IMG/VR virus record: IMGVR_UViG_3300042557_000443
Coordinates: 1-28,898 of that record
From: a virus
Length of the DNA stretch: 28,898 bases
Strand: one strand, 5' to 3'
Position numbers and translations under genes: made by a program. Each line of letters starts with the position of its first letter. The stretch's first letter is position 1. Positions 1 to 6,959 of the stretch are shown piece by piece. Under the pieces are notes generated by a model. That model was not told the origin of the DNA. It ran no database searches and was given only the letters and a program-made list of their open reading frames with translations.

Positions 1-260
1 GTAGTAACGTTGGAATCTGCAATCTTTGCGGTAGTAACATTCGCATCAAGAATCGCCGTTGTTGTGACAGCATTTGCACCAATCTCATTGGAGGTGATTC
101 CACCGGAGGATACAAACAACTTACCCCCCACAGTAACCGACAGAGTTGCACCAGTAATGGCGGTAGCCGTCATTGTGCTTTGATCGAGGATGTTGTTCAT
201 CTTCGTGCTAGTGATTACGTCAGTAGCCGTGAAGGTGTAACTTGTATCAATTGCTCCCAT
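1..260 (-). CDS. Phage structural (tail/fibre-like) protein, N-terminal part, cut by window edge
   Basis: The reverse strand opens with ATG at 260 and stays open to base 1, giving 86 codons of the protein's N-terminus. It begins MGAIDTSYTFTATDVITSTK and then runs into Thr/Ala/Val/Gly-rich sequence with repeated turns such as NAVTTTAILDANVTTAKIAD, which is typical of beta-structured phage tail or fibre proteins. The start lies 3 bases after the stop of the 902-aa tail gene, so it is the next gene of the same late unit. The exact role cannot be told because most of the protein lies outside the window. Confidence 0.75.
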   Translation of the reverse strand, partial: MGAIDTSYTFTATDVITSTKMNNILDQSTMTATAITGATLSVTVGGKLFVSSGGITSNEIGANAVTTTAILDANVTTAKIADSNVT

Positions 261-263
261 ACT

Positions 264-2972
264 TTATCTTTGTGAAATGATTTGTCTGTTGGTGACTGAA
301 CCAGCTACCTTTACTGAGTTGACCTTGGGTGATCCTATGGTCCTTGTCAAGATCATTGTTCCGGTGAAGCCCCTGATGCCACCCAACCTACACCGGATGC
401 TTGCTGTTTCAGCCTCGGTAACCGTGGTGGGGGTAAGTAACCCACCAAGAAGAGTGGTCGTTGTGCCTATGGATTGAGCATCATCTGGATCTTCCGCTGC
501 AAACGCAATATCATATTCCGAGTTCTGGCCGGGAAGGGACTGGATGTTGATCTGTGCGTCGGTAAACCGCTTGCGTTCCATTGTTCCGAGGTCGTATCCT
601 CTGGTTGTAAGGGCTGCGTTGATTGCCGGGGACACGATAGCAGCAGAGTTATCCACGTTTAGAGTGTCATTGGAACTTTCAGATGCTTCAATTTGATGCA
701 ATCCACCATTGGAAGTCACCGCATAGATGTTGTTCCTCTCGCTTGCGCTGCCAATTACAAAGTCCTTGATTAAGAATCGAGAGTCTCCAAAGGTGTCTAG
801 TGATTCCCATCCTTTGTTTAGGAAGTTATACACCAAAATAGCGTTATTCCCGTAGGAATCGCCAGCTCCCGGAATGGAATCAAGCGGAACGGCAAGGTAA
901 TACCTATTTTCAAATAAGATCCCCACTGCCTTGTCGGCATAATCAGCGTTGATACGGTCGATATACGGCTGAATGTTCTTGGAAAGCGGTTCTTCAGTGC
1001 CTCGCAGGTTGTAATCGTTAAGGAACTCAATCCCATACACGCCATCGTCAGACAAAAAGAGCATTGCGTTACCGCGCATGACAACAGACTTGCGGGCTAG
1101 GCATCCAATCTCAGATGTAAGTTCCTTGACGGTGACATCCAGAAGGCTTCCCAGCGTCCCCTTAACAAGATGAAGGCTATTCCTGTTCAGGACAACCAAC
1201 CCGTCGTCATAGAAGCCGTGCATTGCTACAACAAAGTCTGCTGTTCCACCACTGACACGGAATTGGTTCTCGATCTGGTCAAACGTAGTAGTGTCTAGAA
1301 TGTCTGATACAGATATTTCATCGGTAATCTTGCGGCTAGTGTATGTCACGTTGTTATACGCGCCAGATTGATCGTAATAGAACGGAACCCACAAGCGGCG
1401 TTGGAAATGAACACCCCACGGTGCACCCGGTTGGTGCATGAATCCACCGCCTACGCTGAATCTGCCACCAAACTCAAAAATATCGGTGCTTGACGTGCTG
1501 TAATCGCCAACTGGAGCATACCATGCAATCGTCGTTGTGGTTGCCGACACAACTTGGTATTCTTTTCCAACCATTTCAGCAAAATCAACAGTTTCCGCTT
1601 GGCGCACAATAATAATGTCGCCTTGTTTGATTGTTACGTTACCAGCAACTGTCGCAGTTACCAATCCGCTTACAATCTCGACATCTTTTGCTTGAATGTT
1701 GAAAGTTTGTGGCTGGGTGTAAGCTCCACCGGGAGATAGCGTAAATCCATCTGTAACCGTAGCAACCGCAACGCCAAATGTAGTGCTTGTCGAAATGCTC
1801 GCAGCCAAGAACGTAAACGTGTCTTGCCCAGTTACTGTGGCAACAGTGTATGTCCCGCTGGGTGGGGTTCCGTTAGTAAGCCCCGCGACAGTAATCGAGG
1901 TTCCCACTACTAGCCCGTGTTCACGCAGATTCACCGTAACAACGGTGTTTGGACTCGCCGTGGCGTTTGAACTTGCGGAAATGACTGGCCTTCCGTTTGG
2001 ATACCACTCCAAGGCTTGTTGTCCTTCACGGAACAGCATCACCTTGTCAAACACCTGAATCATGTCAGTGTCAGCACCAAGGGCTTCTCCAGCAGGATAC
2101 GGGATGTCTGTAATCGCGTAACCATCCAAGTCGATCTTCTTAGCAACAGTATCCAGCGCAATAATCACATACTCTTTGTTGCTGTCGTTTGGATCGCTGA
2201 ACAAGCAGGAAGCTAGGACGTTGGCGGCAGCATCGTCGTTGATCGGAGCTTGTGACAACGTGCCAGCACCTGAAACAGCCGTAGTTGCAGCCGTAACAGG
2301 GAACGTCATGGTTGTTGCTGAAGCGTAAGTCAAAAGCCTAAGTCCATTTGGATCTGTCCCAGTAAAGGTCAATCCAGCAATTAGTCCGTATCCAATAGTG
2401 TCGATGGCAAACCCATGCCCAGCAGTGATTGTGATTGTCACTACGTTGGTGGCGAGTGAGGACGAGGCGATTGCCTTTGAGGTGGACGTAATTACCTCAG
2501 AGATTGGCTCAACGGCAGAAACGGTGTATGTCCCAGACCCACTGGCAAGCGCATAGGTGATCGTAGATGCCGAAGCCGTCGCCGCAGTAAACACCCCATT
2601 AGGATCGCTTCCAGTCGTGTAGCCAATCCCAGCAATGTTTAGCGTTGCCCCCGGAGCTAGTCCGTGAGCAGATCCAGTTGTAAGCGTAACAACGCCAGCG
2701 GTAACTGACGCTGCCGTAATCAAGACGCTTGTTCCAGTCAGCAAGAATGGCAACTGCAAGGGAGAACCTCCCGTAGTCAATGCACCTGTCCTACTCACCA
2801 CGTTCTTCCGTGGCTTCCAATACCCTTCCATGCGCCCATTCAAAGACTCCCTCACCTCACCCTCTTGGAGTTGGTTAAGTTGAAGCCTTTGGTTCACGCG
2901 ATCAAAGAAACGATCAGCATCTTCGCCAATCGCAGCATCCATCGCGCTACCACTCTGGGCAAACTGGGACAT
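264..2972 (-). CDS. Tail nozzle-like protein (T7 gp12 / P22 gp10-type), 902 aa
   Basis: Large structural protein. The N-terminus (about 1-75) has a helical stretch followed by GRMEGYWKPRKNVVSRTGAL, resembling the start of tail-tube B/nozzle proteins. Residues about 520-740 carry the nozzle-like part: WGVHFQRRLWVP, VAMHGFYDDGLVVLNRNSLH, an EIGCLARKS segment and a VYNFLNKGWES segment, as in short-tail hub proteins. Between about 80 and 500 lie three or four diverged beta modules of roughly 70 residues, each with a core like xHGLxxGxxxxxxG (AHGLAPG, GHGFAID, EHGLVVG). Its start ATG overlaps the stop of the upstream small gene by one base (TAATG), implying coupled translation. The family assignment is by pattern recognition of the C-terminal half; a stabilisation/needle-hub role as in P22 gp10 is the alternative. 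Confidence 0.7.
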   Translation of the reverse strand: MSQFAQSGSAMDAAIGEDADRFFDRVNQRLQLNQLQEGEVRESLNGRMEGYWKPRKNVVSRTGALTTGGSPLQLPFLLTGTSVLITAASVTAGVVTLTTGSAHGLAPGATLNIAGIGYTTGSDPNGVFTAATASASTITYALASGSGTYTVSAVEPISEVITSTSKAIASSSLATNVVTITITAGHGFAIDTIGYGLIAGLTFTGTDPNGLRLLTYASATTMTFPVTAATTAVSGAGTLSQAPINDDAAANVLASCLFSDPNDSNKEYVIIALDTVAKKIDLDGYAITDIPYPAGEALGADTDMIQVFDKVMLFREGQQALEWYPNGRPVISASSNATASPNTVVTVNLREHGLVVGTSITVAGLTNGTPPSGTYTVATVTGQDTFTFLAASISTSTTFGVAVATVTDGFTLSPGGAYTQPQTFNIQAKDVEIVSGLVTATVAGNVTIKQGDIIIVRQAETVDFAEMVGKEYQVVSATTTTIAWYAPVGDYSTSSTDIFEFGGRFSVGGGFMHQPGAPWGVHFQRRLWVPFYYDQSGAYNNVTYTSRKITDEISVSDILDTTTFDQIENQFRVSGGTADFVVAMHGFYDDGLVVLNRNSLHLVKGTLGSLLDVTVKELTSEIGCLARKSVVMRGNAMLFLSDDGVYGIEFLNDYNLRGTEEPLSKNIQPYIDRINADYADKAVGILFENRYYLAVPLDSIPGAGDSYGNNAILVYNFLNKGWESLDTFGDSRFLIKDFVIGSASERNNIYAVTSNGGLHQIEASESSNDTLNVDNSAAIVSPAINAALTTRGYDLGTMERKRFTDAQINIQSLPGQNSEYDIAFAAEDPDDAQSIGTTTTLLGGLLTPTTVTEAETASIRCRLGGIRGFTGTMILTRTIGSPKVNSVKVAGSVTNRQIISQR

Positions 2973-3232
2973 TACGCGTAGTAAACAACAACCACACCGG
3001 ATGTGAGAACCACGGAACTGAAGTCACCGCCAATACCCAAGCCCGCAGGAAGGGTAATAGTTTGCAACCTCGATGCACCCGTGATGCTCCCAGACGCACT
3101 AGCCACAGTAGCCAACACAGCGTCATTGACCACCTGAATCCAGCGGATCTTGCCAGTGTAAGTAGTTGCCGCAGTGGAAAGCACAATGCCTCCACCCATT
3201 CCTTGCAGATCGTAAGATACAGGACTTGCCAT
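2972..3232 (-). CDS. Small virion-like protein, 86 aa
   Basis: 86 residues, Gly/Ala/Thr/Val-rich with no membrane segment or charged clusters: SGSITGASRLQTITLPAGLG and a C-terminal SGVVVVYYA. This looks like a small beta-structured virion component. It is the first gene after a likely promoter (3279-3306) and its stop overlaps the ATG of the 902-aa tail gene in a TAATG arrangement, so it probably belongs with tail assembly. I do not recognise a named family. The ATG at 3230-3232 has no Shine-Dalgarno; the leader is AT-rich. Confidence 0.7.
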   Translation of the reverse strand: MASPVSYDLQGMGGGIVLSTAATTYTGKIRWIQVVNDAVLATVASASGSITGASRLQTITLPAGLGIGGDFSSVVLTSGVVVVYYA

Positions 3233-3278
3233 AATTATATTAAAGTATCACCAACGCAACACGCAATGGTTCACGCGC

Positions 3279-3306
3279 AAAGTAGCACATTACGCATTCT
3301 TGTCAA
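3279..3306 (-). promoter_or_regulatory. Possible sigma70-like promoter for tail genes
   Basis: On the minus strand TTGACA (3306-3301), a 16-base spacer and TACTTT (3284-3279). The -35 is perfect and is preceded by GC, giving GCTTGACA, the same octamer seen at the promoters near 4743 and 24762. The -10 is weak (three mismatches to TATAAT). It lies about 45 bases ahead of the ATG at 3232. Confidence 0.45.
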
Positions 3307-3404
3307 GCATATTAAACGCATAGAATCCGAACCACAGGTCAAGCCCTACTCGACATGCAGCCCGCATCCTAAACAAGCCCCCTTTAGCATTTTTGAAAAT
3401 TCAA

Positions 3405-4271
3405 CTAGAAGCTAATCGCCAGATTTGATTCCATAAACTCAAATGGATCTAGGTCACGCTTTCTGGAATTGCATGAAAAGCAAGCAAATACAAAGTTTGA
3501 GACGCAATGAGCACCTCCCTTGGACAGCGGGTCAAAGTGGTCCAAGGTTAGCTTGCACTTTTTGCCGCAATAGTAACAGCAATCTCCAGCACTCTTCCTA
3601 GCTTCTTCAACAACCATTGGAGTAGCTTTAACCTCACAATTGTTGATCCTTGCCCTACGCACATGCTTGTAGTTCCTCTTACCCTGTCTTTCATTCTCCT
3701 TGCGCTGCTCAGCCGTCAACACAACGCGCTTAGGACGTAAAGACTTAGCCAATACTGCCTCTTCTTTCTTCTTGGCCTTTTCAGCTAAACGTTTGATCTT
3801 CTCGACACGTTCAGCCTCGTCATTAATAGCCTTAGCCTCTTTACGCGCCTTGATCTTAGCGTCATTCTTTTTTAGGTAATGTCTGCGTTGATTTTTTTTT
3901 CTCCTTTGAATATACTCATCGTTATCCTTGTTCTTCAAGCGATATTTCCTTTCAATATCCTGCTTCTCTTTGGGATTTTCCCTCCTGCGCCTTTCTTGAT
4001 ACTTTCTATTTTCTTCTCTTCGTTTTTCTTTGTTTACTCGATCTCGCTCATCTTTTGTCTTTGCCCTCTCTGCCTTCTCTTCCGTTACCCTTGCTTTTGT
4101 TTTCTCTCTTTCTGCAACATTCAGGTCCATTATTGCCCTCCTCTCAAACCAGTCAGCGCCCATACTCTCCATGTATTGGTTTATCGTCACCCAATACTCA
4201 CCATTCTTAGACTTTTTGTTATATCTAAGAAAAACCTTCCCGTCATCTCGCGCAACCCCCTTTTTCAACAT
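3405..4271 (-). CDS. HNH homing-type endonuclease, 288 aa, Lys/Arg-rich
   Basis: The C-terminal HNH nuclease (about 232-275) has two CxxC-type pairs (CYYCGKKC and CFSC) framing LTLDHFDPLSKGG and SNFVFAC, the His-Asn-His metal-site pattern of free-standing phage endonucleases. Residues 13-29 hold a small module ending GEYWVT, also present in the HNH protein at 25773-26486. Between them lies a very long highly charged region (about 50-220, rich in K, R and E), probably helical or coiled coil. The gene sits outside the early operon, between tail genes and the control region, and has its own promoter almost touching the ATG. Expected role: DNA cleavage that promotes its own spread; target unknown. 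Confidence 0.85.
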   Translation of the reverse strand: MLKKGVARDDGKVFLRYNKKSKNGEYWVTINQYMESMGADWFERRAIMDLNVAEREKTKARVTEEKAERAKTKDERDRVNKEKRREENRKYQERRRRENPKEKQDIERKYRLKNKDNDEYIQRRKKNQRRHYLKKNDAKIKARKEAKAINDEAERVEKIKRLAEKAKKKEEAVLAKSLRPKRVVLTAEQRKENERQGKRNYKHVRRARINNCEVKATPMVVEEARKSAGDCCYYCGKKCKLTLDHFDPLSKGGAHCVSNFVFACFSCNSRKRDLDPFEFMESNLAISF

Positions 4272-4277
4272 GCCTGT

Positions 4278-4305
4278 ATTTTATCATACCGATAACGCGT
4301 GTCAA
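4278..4305 (-). promoter_or_regulatory. Promoter immediately upstream of the HNH gene
   Basis: Minus strand TTGACA (4305-4300), 16-base spacer, TAAAAT (4283-4278). Only six bases separate the -10 box from the ATG at 4271, so a normal start site 6-8 bases downstream would give a leaderless mRNA for the HNH gene. Confidence 0.6.
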
Positions 4306-4445
4306 CAAAATAATGCAAGGCCCGTTGGAAAATAATTCCTTTGGCGAGTGGACCGTATGGGCATTTCAGCTGACCACCGGATGCGACTCCCCCCGCCCCC
4401 CTACTGCACCCAGCTTGCATTAGCACGTGACTTGCAATTCAATCA

Positions 4446-4541
4446 CCCGTTTGAATGAAACGCCCGTTTGAATCCAATCCTTAGCAACCTAGTAATGTAT
4501 CGCGCCATGTCAAACGCTCGTTTGAATCACCCGTTGGCATG
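4446..4541. repeat. CCCGTTTGAAT direct repeats
   Basis: Copies: CCCGTTTGAAT at 4446-4456 and 4463-4473 (17 bases apart), a one-mismatch copy CTCGTTTGAAT at 4517-4527, and a more diverged CCCGTTGGCAT at 4531-4541. A partial match CCCGTTGGAA occurs at 4321-4330. The size and spacing suit binding sites for a phage regulator or initiator; no protein can be assigned. Confidence 0.6.
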
Positions 4542-4730
4542 ACTATCGCACGTAGCTTGCACCTGCTTATTTGTTGCGCTTGTGCATTGCCGTGCCAAGT
4601 GGCCTGATAGAGAGACGATAGACTGAAATCGCTTTGAATCGTCCGCCCTTGCCATAGTCCCATATTCACGCCCAACGCGCCACAAGGCATCCTCGAAAGA
4701 TTCCAGTTTCCCTTGCCGTTCCGTGTCCAT
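4527..4730 (-). CDS. Doubtful small ORF, 67 aa
   Basis: A 67-codon reading frame inside the control region, on the minus strand. The product is hydrophilic and plausibly helical (KLESFEDALWRVGREYG, then FQSIVSLSGHLARQC), which is more protein-like than the other frames here. Against it: no recognised family, its end lies within the repeat family, and no promoter or ribosome site is evident. It could be a small regulator encoded next to the control region, or chance. Confidence 0.22.
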   Translation of the reverse strand: MDTERQGKLESFEDALWRVGREYGTMARADDSKRFQSIVSLSGHLARQCTSATNKQVQATCDSHANG

Positions 4731-4742
4731 TTCTAACCGAGC

Positions 4743-4772
4743 TTGACACGTTTTCGAATATCTGATTAAAAT
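4743..4772 (+). promoter_or_regulatory. Likely main early promoter
   Basis: Perfect -35 TTGACA (4743-4748), 18-base spacer, -10 TAAAAT (4767-4772, one mismatch). It points into the early operon. Transcription would start near 4779, leaving a leader of almost 600 bases before the first accepted gene at 5374. The -35 context is again GCTTGACA. Confidence 0.65.
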
Positions 4773-4825
4773 CCATCTGGAAGAAAGACTAAGATAAGAT
4801 TCTTTCCCACGTGACTATCATTCGA

Positions 4826-4948
4826 CGAAGCGAAGCGAAGTCGGGACAAGCCTTCCCCATGAGTCACTGTCCTTCGTTGGAGCGGAGCGGAGACGATTAC
4901 AATTACTATCAATGGTACATTACTATCGTACGGCGGAGCGGAGCGGAG
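4826..4948. repeat. Three blocks of 5-base CGRAG repeats
   Basis: CGAAGCGAAGCGAAG at 4826-4840, GGAGCGGAGCGGAG at 4879-4892 and CGGAGCGGAGCGGAG at 4934-4948. Each block is three tandem copies of CGRAG. ATTACTATC occurs at 4902-4910 and 4919-4927, and ACTATC at 4814-4819. The blocks lie just downstream of the early promoter, in the transcribed leader, so they could act as DNA or RNA binding sites. Confidence 0.65.
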
Positions 4949-4963
4949 ACTGGTACGGCACTT

Positions 4964-5011
4964 AGCGTGGGTTTATTGTTATCGTACGTTATGTACGCGC
5001 TTGGGTTTATT
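4964..5011. repeat. GTAC dyad with flanking GGGTTTATT direct repeats
   Basis: A perfect hairpin CGTAC-gttat-GTACG (4983-4997) lies between AGCG (4964-4967) and CGCT (4998-5001), which can extend it. GGGTTTATT follows each outer arm (4969-4977 and 5003-5011), 34 bases apart. The mix of dyad and AT-rich direct repeats resembles origin or operator architecture. Confidence 0.5.
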
Positions 5012-5373
5012 TTGTGGCGGGTGGAATGGATTTCAGGATTGATTTCCCGGAGCCGTTCCCTTGCTTGTCTTGCTTGCTCTTCCCTAGTCCCTGCTAAATC
5101 CCGACAAGCGACTATAAGGGAGCTACGCTGTGCGTCTTGCTATCCTCTTAGAGTCCGAGGCGGCGTCTTTTGTACTAGGTTATTTGCCTGCGTTCCGGTT
5201 GTTTTGCTCTTGGTCCGGCTTTTACTGTGGCCGGAAATCCCTTGTATTTACTAGGTTTTCGGCATGGCCTGAAACTATTTTGAGATTTTGGAAACTATTT
5301 ATCGACAATGGGATTTCCGTGTTGTAGTGTCTTCTCAGTTGCAAGACGCAACCCCACACACACACACAAAACG

Positions 5374-5592
5374 ATGAAAAACACTGACATCAAAACAGCC
5401 GCAATTTACGCTCCCGGCAAGGCAATCTTTGGGACGTGCTTACTTGACCTCACAAGCAAGGCATGGGATCTCGGCATTAATCTTACCGGTGCCGATATCC
5501 GCAAAGCATGGCCAGCCGATACTGGCGGGGTATGGCTTGAAGGTGCTTGTGAGGATAAACACTACACAATTGCCGGAGATATCGCCAACTAA
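5374..5592 (+). CDS. Unknown early protein, 72 aa
   Basis: First accepted gene of the early operon. The product starts MKNTDIKTAAIYAPGKAIFG and contains LTGADIRKAWPADTGGVWLEG; it is soluble and I recognise no family. An in-frame upstream ATG at 5308 would add 22 residues, but I prefer 5374 because it follows a CA-repeat leader ending AAAACG-ATG-AAAA that is nearly identical to the leader of the next gene. A GTTGC/GCAAC hairpin (about 5339-5353) lies just ahead of that leader. No Shine-Dalgarno is present. Confidence 0.65.
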   Translation: MKNTDIKTAAIYAPGKAIFGTCLLDLTSKAWDLGINLTGADIRKAWPADTGGVWLEGACEDKHYTIAGDIAN

Positions 5593-5612
5593 TTTCACAC
5601 ACACACAAAACG

Positions 5613-5894
5613 ATGAAAACAGAAAACAAAACTGTGACGCTTGCTGGAATTGAATTCCTTCCCGCTGAAATCCGCACAGCAATTGACGAGGGCCGGGAAT
5701 GGCTTGCCAAGGGGCGGACGCTCTATTTTGTCAGTCATTCAGAAAACGCGGGATTTTCCGCCCGTCCGGTCTATTGGCAGCGTGGAAACCTGCCGCTTGT
5801 GGCGCGTGGAAGATTCCGACTCATGACGGCTGGGGAAGTAAACTCCATGATTGGCTTTGAGCTTTGCCTTGCAGCGGAAGGGGGGGCAAAGTGA
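5613..5894 (+). CDS. Unknown early protein, 93 aa
   Basis: Starts MKTENKTVTLAGIEFLPAEI, with a helical stretch (TAIDEGREWLAKG) and a strand-rich middle (FSARPVYWQRGN). No family recognised. Its CA-repeat leader is a near copy of the one before the preceding gene. The stop overlaps the GTG start of the next, membrane-protein gene (GTGA), suggesting translational coupling. Confidence 0.7.
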   Translation: MKTENKTVTLAGIEFLPAEIRTAIDEGREWLAKGRTLYFVSHSENAGFSARPVYWQRGNLPLVARGRFRLMTAGEVNSMIGFELCLAAEGGAK

Positions 5895-6037
5895 TTTCTT
5901 CCCTTTTCATCATCGCCGCTGTGGCATTCGTCGCAATGGTCGCAATCTTTGGAATCCGCAAAGCACCGGGAATCGTCATGAGCATTGCCGCAGTTCTTTC
6001 CGCCGCTTGGATTGTCTCTGCAATTCTTACCGCTTGA
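5891..6037 (+). CDS. Small membrane protein, 48 aa, two predicted TM helices
   Basis: Starts at GTG 5891, overlapping the upstream stop as GTGA. The product is almost wholly hydrophobic: about residues 3-20 (SLFIIAAVAFVAMVAIFG) and 28-48 (IVMSIAAVLSAAWIVSAI), joined by a short basic turn IRKAPG. This two-helix hairpin topology is common in small phage inner-membrane proteins. Function unknown; early expression argues against a lysis role and leaves superinfection exclusion or membrane attachment as guesses. Confidence 0.6.
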   Translation: MISSLFIIAAVAFVAMVAIFGIRKAPGIVMSIAAVLSAAWIVSAILTA

Positions 6038-6041
6038 ACCC

Positions 6042-6248
6042 ATGAAAACTTACCCAATAAGATACTGCACTGGGGGATGCTCGAAAGGTCAACATGACGC
6101 GCACGTTTATTCTGTCGATCCAGTAGATGGTAAACTTTTCAGGGATTACCTGTGCCCGGGAAATCAAAGACAAGCCAAGGAATGGCTTAATGAGGACGGA
6201 GAAGGAACTCTTGAGGGATTCATTGATTCTGAAATAGTCCAAAAATAA
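6042..6248 (+). CDS. Unknown early protein, 68 aa
   Basis: I take ATG 6042, four bases after the preceding stop, rather than the further upstream in-frame start that would overlap the membrane-protein gene. It contains Cys residues in CTGGCSKGQHDAHVY and a later LCPGNQRQAKEWL, which might form a small zinc site, but the spacing is not a standard ribbon. No family recognised. Confidence 0.6.
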   Translation: MKTYPIRYCTGGCSKGQHDAHVYSVDPVDGKLFRDYLCPGNQRQAKEWLNEDGEGTLEGFIDSEIVQK

Positions 6249-6250
6249 CC

Positions 6251-6314
6251 TTGCTTCCTGCCGTTTTATCGTCAACCTCTCAACAACACAGGCGCGGCCC
6301 GCGAGGCAGGGCAA
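6251..6314 (+). other. Long bulged stem in intergenic RNA
   Basis: TTGC (6251-6254) and CCTGCC (6257-6262) can pair with GGCAGG (6305-6310) and GCAA (6311-6314), giving a 10-bp stem with one two-base bulge and a 42-base apical region that includes a self-complementary CGCG-GCC-CGCG. It lies in the 96-base gap before the 6345 gene. It has no T-tract on the plus strand, so a simple terminator is unlikely; it may stabilise or process the mRNA. Confidence 0.4.
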
Positions 6315-6344
6315 TTCTCGAATCAAATCAAACAAAATCAAACT

Positions 6345-6701
6345 ATGAAAAAGACACTTAGCACATCAGACATCGCACACGCTCTCAAATCAGACGAATA
6401 CGCAGCTTGGAGTTGGAACGGGGCGCGGGCTCTTGCGGAATACCTCGAACAACTTGAAGAGGACACCGGCGAGGAAATGGAGCTAGACCGTTGCGCCATT
6501 CGCTGCGACTTCTCAGAGCATGAAACGGCTTTAGAGGTTGCCCGCGATCATGGAAATGACTGGACGCCGGAAATGTTCAATGACGATGGGACCGAAAATG
6601 AAGAATTTGAAGAAGAGCTTGAAGAGCATTGCTTGGAATGGCTCCGGGACAGGACGACGGTCATTGAGTTTGACGGCGGTGTGATCGTTTCCTGCTTCTA
6701 A
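6345..6701 (+). CDS. Acidic phage protein, 118 aa
   Basis: Strongly acidic (LEQLEEDTGEEMELDRCAI; ENEEFEEELEEHCLEWL) and ending in TTVIEFDGGVIVSCF. I recall similar acidic proteins with a conserved LRDNTTVIEFDGG-type end as widespread, uncharacterised phage early proteins. The charge suggests, without proving, a DNA-mimic or anti-defence role. It follows an A/C-rich leader (CAAATCAAAC...) without Shine-Dalgarno. Confidence 0.75.
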   Translation: MKKTLSTSDIAHALKSDEYAAWSWNGARALAEYLEQLEEDTGEEMELDRCAIRCDFSEHETALEVARDHGNDWTPEMFNDDGTENEEFEEELEEHCLEWLRDRTTVIEFDGGVIVSCF

Positions 6702-6711
6702 ATCCAACCCC

Positions 6712-6732
6712 GGCGAGGTTCAATCCCTCGCC
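6712..6732 (+). other. 7-bp hairpin with tRNA T-loop-like sequence
   Basis: GGCGAGG (6712-6718), loop TTCAATC, CCTCGCC (6726-6732). The perfect stem and the 7-base loop beginning TTCAA match a tRNA T arm, but no acceptor, D or anticodon arm surrounds it. It lies in the 44-base gap between two genes; the sequence after it is AT-rich without a clean T-run. Confidence 0.5.
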
Positions 6733-6745
6733 AATATTTAAAAAC

Positions 6746-6958
6746 ATGAAAACTACATCATTTAAAGCGATTTATCAAGGAACTGGCGAGGATCATGGGA
6801 AATCCTTCACATGGAAATTCTACCGGGACCCAAAACATGGATGGTCTCTTACAGATTACAATGGTTACGAAAGGACGCTTGAAAAGACATGGACTGACTC
6901 CCTGCCAGTGATCCGCCGCATCCTCTCAAATCACGGCATGACTTGCCCGCTGTCCTAA
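6746..6958 (+). CDS. Unknown early protein, 70 aa
   Basis: Starts MKTTSFKAIYQGTGEDHGKS and contains FTWKFYRDPKHGWSLTDYNG, an aromatic-rich strand-like pattern. No family recognised. Its TAA stop (6956-6958) is directly followed by the hammerhead ribozyme, so its mRNA would acquire a new 3' end about 25 bases past the stop after self-cleavage. Confidence 0.65.
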   Translation: MKTTSFKAIYQGTGEDHGKSFTWKFYRDPKHGWSLTDYNGYERTLEKTWTDSLPVIRRILSNHGMTCPLS

Positions 6959-6959
6959 A

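Larger units (their letters stand above)
4306..5373. other. Long intergenic control region (about 1.07 kb)
   Basis: No convincing gene fills this stretch, which separates minus-strand genes on the left from the plus-strand early operon. It contains a CCCGTTTGAAT repeat family (4446-4541), a strong plus-strand promoter (4743-4772), CGGAG/CGAAG repeat blocks (4826-4948), a GTAC-rich dyad with flanking GGGTTTATT direct repeats (4964-5011), a 7-base inverted repeat GCTTGTC/GACAAGC (5064-5107), a TCCGGC/GCCGGA hairpin (5214-5235) and a GAAACTATTT direct repeat (5271-5280 and 5291-5300). This density of repeats and promoters suits an operator and/or replication origin region. Confidence 0.7.

Noticed and set aside
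4826-4948. CRISPR-like array
   Set aside because: Only three blocks, the repeat is a 5-base tandem, and there are no uniform spacers or cas genes.
4811-5254. 147-codon plus-strand frame (GTG start) in the control region
   Set aside because: No ribosome site, and its apparent internal peptide repeats simply translate the CGRAG repeat blocks. Composition does not resemble a protein of the neighbours.
5308-5373. Upstream start for the first early gene
   Set aside because: The downstream ATG at 5374 has the same CA-repeat leader as the next gene, so it is the better start.
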